Part shown: positions 58,347 to 64,000 of the stretch, one piece after another | Layout: every line of letters begins with the position of its first letter | Position numbering within the stretch: position 1 is the stretch's first letter | DNA from: Anthostomella pinea | Taxonomy: Eukaryota; Ascomycota; Sordariomycetes; Xylariales; Xylariaceae | Length of the DNA: 64,000 bases | NCBI GenBank assembly: GCA_963556695.1 | Contig: CAUWAG010000003.1 | Span: 1,736,001-1,800,000 of the forward strand | Direction of reading: 5' to 3' | Notes under the pieces: model-generated | The model's input: only the letters and a program-made list of their open reading frames with translations | Databases searched by the model: none | What the model was told of the DNA's origin: nothing | Position numbers and translations under genes: made by a program

Positions 58347-61300
58347 CTAGTCGTTCTTGGGGGAGGTAGGAGAGCTAACAGATTTGTTAGCGCTATGTGT
58401 AGAAACAGGGTAGGAAGGAACGTACAACTTAGAACTAGAGGCACCACCATGGGGAGTTCCAGGAGCGTACTTGGGAGACTAGATTCCGTTATTAGCATAA
58501 TATCAACGGGAAGACCGGATGGGAAGACAAACTGTCGGTGAGTACCCAGGACTCGTTGGGGACTGCTGAGTTCCCGACGCTCTGTAAGTCGGGCTCGTCG
58601 GTGAGTATGCAGCGGGAGAGGTCGGGGAGTAGTTGGGCGAGACAGGCGAGTACGTAGGCGAAGTAGCGCCCGCATGGAGATTGGGCGAGGTGGGGCTGTA
58701 GTTCGGGCTCGTAGGAGAGTAGCTCGGCGAGGTGGGCGACCCCATCGCTGGCGACGTTGGCGAGTAGTGTCTCGGGGACGTCGGAGACGTGGGAGAATAG
58801 CTCGGGGACGTCGGGCTATAGCTGGGACTCGTGGGGCTCGGGCCTCGGAACCCAGGTGAACTGGGAGAGAATGAGGGCGAGGTCGGGCTGAAGTGCGGCG
58901 AACTGGCGAAACGACCACCACCCATCATGGGAGACGTCGGCGAGTAGCCACCACCTGGAGATGTTGGCGAGTAGCTACCACCACCATAGCTGCCGAAAGG
59001 TGATGTCGGCGAAGTGCCACCGGAGAACGGGCTAGTAGCTCCGGGACTGCGTCCCCCGTAAGGACTAGCACTACCCCAGCCGCCATACTCGGTACCAAAT
59101 CCTGTCGGCGTGTCGGAGCCTGCTCCAACAATAGGCGAGAAGTTACCCATACCCATGGACGGCGATGCGAGAGACATTCCGTAACCCGAGTCTGCCATGG
59201 GCGAGCCAGTATCGTACGGTGTCGCAGCACCATCAACCTGGTTACCCTTGACCGTCATGCCGGGCATGAGACCCATCCTAGAGTTGTCGGAGATGACCGT
59301 GTCGAGCATCTTCGGATCCAAGAAGACCTGGAAGTGTCCGGTGCCCATTGGGGCAAGTTGGCCCAGCATGACGTTCTCGGAGATACCTCTGCAGTCATCC
59401 AGTTCACCTATGGCGGCAGCTTCCAGGAGAATCTCGACTGTCTCCTCAAACGAACATCGCATCAGGGCACCAGTGTCTGCTCTGTTGATACCGTGACGGG
59501 TAACAGCAGCAATGCTTCCTCGATATGTCATGACGTCAACCAGGAGAGACAGATGACGCTCGTTGACATACGAACCGTCGAAGGCCAGCACTCGTCGCAG
59601 CTCGTTCAGGAGGGCACTCCGAGCAGCTTCGATACCAAAGACTTCGACGGTCTGCCACAAGTCGTTGGTGATTGTGCGCCGGTAATCCACACCGGGGACT
59701 GAGAGGACTTGACGTAGAGCTGTACCAGACGTATCAAGATACCACTCATCACAAAGAGGGTCATCCTTCGTCTGGACCAGGGCACCTTCACGAGTCTCGG
59801 CAACACGGTTGCCTTTGGTCATGAAAGCTCGATCGATACCCTTGACACCACGTAGTGTCAAGTTCTCAAGGAGATGATCCGATAGCCGCTTGAGCATCAC
59901 GTCGTCCTCCATACCTTTGTCCGAATCCTCCTTATCTTCGGGCATCGGACGGATACGGATCACCTGCTGTGGACTGTTGTCGTCACTGTACACGAGTGCC
60001 AGGTCGTTAGCATAGTCTTCCTTGAGCCGCGTAGCGACGTCTTCGATCGTCAGTTCTTTGTCCAACATCTTCTGTCGGTCAAGAACGAAACGAAGTAACC
60101 ATCGCGACTGTCTTTCAACGGGCGCGTGCGTCTCGTCTGGTAAGAGGAAATACGACTCCACGATATCAACATCTTCCGGAATAGTGGTCGTCTCAATGTT
60201 GGGGTCGTAGTAGATCTCGGCGACGGCTGTGACATCACGTAGGTTGGTGTGTTCAACCGCACTCCGAAGCTTCTTCGCGTGGTCCTGGGAACCCTCACCC
60301 CTCTCCAAATACACCATCATTGATGGCGTCTTGATATTGCTGGCCACGTTGAGAATTTCCTTCAGACGTGGAACACCGAGCGTGACATTCTTGGCAGCGA
60401 TACCAGTGAAATGGAAAGTGTTCAGTGTCATCTGCGTGGCAGGCTCACCGATTGATTGAGCGGCCAACACGCCCACCATTTCGCCGGGGCTGACCATTGA
60501 TCGGCGCCAGCGACTTTCAAGCTCTCCGATGATGTGCTGGAAAGCCATCTTATCCAGGCGGTCACGGCATGCAAGCTTCTTGAAGGAAAGTCGCGCGCGG
60601 AGTAACGCCTTGAAAAGACGGGAGGAGTTGAGATCGGCTTCTTTCGAGATTTCGTCAGAGCCATGAACCACAACCATTCCATCTAGGAGCTGCTTCACAA
60701 CGGGAATGACATCCTGAGGCGTAAGGCTGCTTCGCTTATTCTCCTCAACCTTGAGTAGACGCTTGGTCGTGTCAATCATGCGGTTGATATTCAAGGGAAG
60801 CTGAAACTGCGACTCTAGCTTCTCCGAGTTCATCTTGATCTCGCGAATAAACGCGCGATCTTGGCAGATTGCCTCGTATTCGGCGTCCAGCAGCTCTTGC
60901 GTTTGCGGATCACCAGTAATGTCCTGAGCATACTCCAGAGCCTTCAGGTCGGCAGGGCGGATGTCCTCCATAACATCCAGGCGGTAATCCTTTTCGAAGT
61001 CGGCCGTTTTCAGGAGCCAGTGTCCCATGTCTTGCTTCTCGATGTGCATACCATCGAGACCATCTTCACCGTAGACAAACTGGATGATATCGCCAAGGGA
61101 GTTGCGAACAGTGCCGTCGTATCTGGCGCTGACGTCTTCGAGTGCTTTCACGAGACGTCGCTGAATGTAACCCGTCTCGGCAGTCTTGACCGCGGTATCA
61201 ATGAGACCTTCGCGACCAGCCATGGCGTGGAAGTAGAACTCGGAAGGAGTCAACCCTCGCAAGTACGAGTTCTCGACAAAGCCACGCGCCTCCGGTGAAT

Positions 61301-63772
61301 AATCATCTTTGGAGAAATGGGGCAGAGTCCTGTACTTGAAGCCGAAGGGAATACGCTTTCCTTCGACAATCTGCTGACCGACCAAAGCAGTCATCTGGGA
61401 GATGTTGATGGATGAACCCTTGGAACCAGACCTGGCCATGACCACGGCATTGTTGATGTCCTTCAGACTGTTCTCTGTCGTAGTACCTGCCTTGTCACGG
61501 GCAGAGTTCAGAGCCTTGGAGACTTTGCTCTCAAACGTTTCTCTGATGTTCATACCCGGGAGTGCATCCAACTGGTTTGCAGTGGCTTGGGCAGTCAGAT
61601 CCGCGACGATATTCTTCTGCTCGTCGATGTTCTCCTGTACTTTCTCGATGGTAATCTTGTCAGGGATTGTGTCTCCGATACCAATACTGAAACCATTGTG
61701 AAGAAGCCAGTAGTTGATGACACGCTGGCATCCGTTAATGAAAGCCATCGCACCGTCAGAACCGAGCTCGTTGTAGCAGAGATGAATAATACCACCAGAA
61801 GAGGCACCAACGTTCTTCTTGGTTAGCAGACCAAAAATGAGTTGGCCCGACTGGATCAGGTAGCCATCGTCCGTGAGAGGGCACCATGGGTTACCCGTGC
61901 CGGGAACGTACGAGCTGATCTCCCGTGGGATGACCAGGCTGGCGATCTGCTTTCCTGTCCACCGGGGTCTGGGTTTGTAAATGGCAGGTTTAGGAATGAT
62001 GCCATCCCAGTTCGGGACCCAGAGCATGATGTTCATGACTTCCTCCTTAGTCAAGAATACGTCGCGCCGACATATCTTGTAGACACCAGCGAGGGTGTCT
62101 TGAACGATACCCATCAACGGACCATTTCGCTGCGGGGAAACAATGTTGAGAGGTACCATGCACAGCTCGCGGACTTCGGCACGAGTTTCCTCGGTCTGCG
62201 GTACGTGGAGATTCATCTCGTCTCCGTCGAAATCTGCGTTGTACGGAGAGGTGACCGACAGGTTCAGTCGGAACGTAGAATAAGGCATCACCTTGACACG
62301 ATGACCCATCATGGACTCTTTGTGAAGAGATGGCTGACGGTTGAAGATGATGTAGTCACCGTCTTGGAGATGACGTTCGACCTTCCAGCCATACTCCAAA
62401 GAGATTTGTCCAGCGCGCTTGTGGTGTCGGAGATCGATTCTGGTTCCGTCTGAGCGAACAACATACTTGGCACCCGGATGCTCGTTGGGGCCGTTCTGCA
62501 CGAGCTTGTGAAGCCGAGAAATGTTGTATGGCGTGACGGTCTCGGGATACGTCAAGGTTCTCGCGATACTTCGGGGCACACCAACTTCATCGAGAGATAT
62601 GTTGGGATCACCAGTGATGACTGTACGCGCAGAGAAATCGACACGTTTGCCCATCAAGTTTCCACGGAGTCGACCATCCTTTCCCTTAAGACGTGATCGA
62701 ATTGACTTGACTGGCCTGCCGCTCTTCTGCAGAGCTTGAGGTTGACCAGCAATGTCATTGTCCATCAAGGTAGCAACATGGTACTGCAGGAGCTGCTCGA
62801 ACTCCGAAGCGATGTGAGCAGGGGAACCTTCCTGAATGGCTTGGCGGACATTAATGTTGGCACGGAGGATATCTCCCAGCTTGTACGTCAGATCATCCTC
62901 GTTTCTGAGGCCCTGACCAGTTCCGTCCATCGAAATACTGGGGCGGACCGGAGGCGGAGGGACGGCGAGAACAGTGATGATCATCCATTCCGGACGAGCG
63001 TAATCCTTGTTCAAACCCATATCCCGAAGATCTTCATCGGAGATGTGCTTCAGGATGTTGAGGGCCATCTCAGGCGTAATGATCCGCTGTTCCTTACCCT
63101 TGGCGCCGCTCTCATCCCGCGTCTCGGTCTGAGCGGTAAGTCTGAGCGCAGAGTGCCGAACTTGAGGTTGGATGTTGCCACAACCACCGTGACCCATGGT
63201 CTTGGGCTTGTTACCGGGTTCGTACTCCTGGTTCTCGTCTTTGGGGATCTCGTTGCTACATTGCCTCTTCTGCTTGCAGCAGTTCCAAACGCGTTGGAAT
63301 CGAGCCTTAGGATCTCGAGTGGCAACTGCGGCCGCAAACTCTGGTGTTTCCTACCGTAGCTCAATTAGCATCAACAAGATCCAGACTAGTCAGGAAGCCA
63401 GAGCAGGAAACTGACTCTATCATCCAAGACCCTGCTGCAATTATGGCAGACCATCTCCAGGATCTTCTTGACCTTCTTGATGAACCCGGGATGGTAGACA
63501 GGCTTTGCCAGCTCAATGTGACCAAAGTGACCGGGACACACATTCATGTCCTCCAAGCAAGTGCCACATTTGAATTGACGATCCACAGAGCCTAAGCGAG
63601 GGTCGTTCAATCCATTCTGACGCGGCTTTGTTCGAGTCTCATCCATCGTCTCGGGATACATGATGTGGGCGCAACTCATGTTCTTGATTTCCTCAGGCGA
63701 GAGAAGACCAAACTGGATCTCCTCTACGATCTTCAGGGGCGCATCCGAGTGCGCAAAGTGGAGGTTCGCCAT
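58347..63772 (-). CDS. rpb1: RPB1, largest subunit of RNA polymerase II
   Basis: Catalytic subunit of nuclear mRNA-synthesising polymerase, 1768 aa. Exons: 63772-63416, 63350-58533 and 58478-58347. The N-terminus [20 protein letters not shown] leads into the clamp zinc site C69-x2-C72-x6-C79-x2-H82. Intron 1 (65 bp, TGCTAAT branch) joins VLDDR to [18 protein letters not shown]. The active-site loop [10 protein letters not shown] places the three Mg-binding Asp at 492, 494 and 496. Trigger loop and bridge helix are recognisable ([42 protein letters not shown]). From about 1530 the CTD carries roughly 15-20 heptad-like repeats (YSPTSPx), many degenerate (FSPSSPG, GATSPF). A 54-bp intron (58532-58479, TGCTAAT branch) falls inside the CTD; splicing adds [12 protein letters not shown] and a final SPTSPKND, where read-through would give VCLPIRSSR. 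Phosphorylated CTD links transcription to capping, splicing and the 3'-end machinery that includes CFT1. Confidence 0.97.
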
Positions 63773-63901
63773 CTTGAATGATGGTTGCGGGGGAGGAGAA
63801 TGAGTCGAGGTGACAGTCGGGTGAGAATTTGGGGGATGTCGGATTTCGTGATTCGTGTCTCGCGAAAAGAAAACCAGCAACCGCAAAGACTGGCGTACTG
63901 A

Positions 63902-63909
63902 TTTATATA
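63902..63909 (-). promoter_or_regulatory. TATA-like element of RPB1
   Basis: TATATAAA on the minus strand about 130 bp before the RPB1 ATG at 63772. The remaining ~90 bp to the window edge shows nothing else. Confidence 0.45.
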
Positions 63910-64000
63910 GCGCGGGACGCTGCTCGAAGTGCGGCGATCAATAATGGGAAGGGACCGCGGATTGCGGTCAGCGTGATAGCACTGGAGGCGCTGCCAGCCA

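Overview
This window looks like nuclear DNA of a filamentous ascomycete, probably a Sordariomycete. Genes have several short introns of about 50-110 bp, with GTRNGT-like donors, CTRAY-type branch sites and YAG acceptors. Recognisable fungal housekeeping proteins are spaced at eukaryotic density. No bacterial operons, rRNA, canonical tRNA genes or CRISPR arrays were seen. Exon junctions below were worked out by hand from splice signals, reading phase and family alignment knowledge.

Layout: 1-0.45 kb holds the 3' end of an unidentified, possibly frameshifted gene. 1.6-9.3 kb is an accessory cluster: an NLR-type (STAND) protein with an alpha/beta-hydrolase N-terminus, NB-ARC and TPRs; a CYP52-like P450; and a stand-alone hydrolase resembling the NLR's N-terminal domain. 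10.6-18.6 kb is housekeeping: an Ssb-type Hsp70, an Rsc4-like tandem bromodomain protein and the Cks1/Suc1 CDK subunit. 20.5-24.5 kb has ERO1 (ER disulfide formation) and USB1 (U6 snRNA 3' processing), convergently arranged. 25-26 kb has a 2EXR/F-box-like gene beside a phosphotransferase relic. 27.9-34.6 kb has a Pal1 morphology protein and CFT1 (pre-mRNA 3'-end cleavage). 35.4 kb has another F-box/2EXR-like gene, and 40.3-40.6 kb a small conserved-looking protein with a clear TATA box.

42.6-44.8 kb is a decayed P450 pseudogene. It is split by about 0.65 kb of repeats: a 13-copy 9-bp minisatellite and two tRNA-derived SINE-like units with Pol III A/B boxes and T-run terminators. The next ~13.5 kb (44.8-58.3 kb) is strikingly gene-poor. 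The only convincing candidate there is a 57-residue cysteine-rich protein at 51.3 kb. The window ends with a complete minus-strand RPB1 gene (largest RNA polymerase II subunit), whose last intron lies inside the CTD repeat region.

The housekeeping genes share broad themes (transcription: RPB1, RSC4; RNA processing: CFT1, USB1; proteostasis: SSB, ERO1) but need not be co-regulated. The most interesting system-level signal is the NLR/hydrolase neighbourhood. The NLR's hydrolase domain has lost its serine nucleophile (Gly at residue 112), while the stand-alone relative about 2.7 kb away keeps it (Ser131). That suggests a regulatory or decoy NLR paired with an active enzyme.
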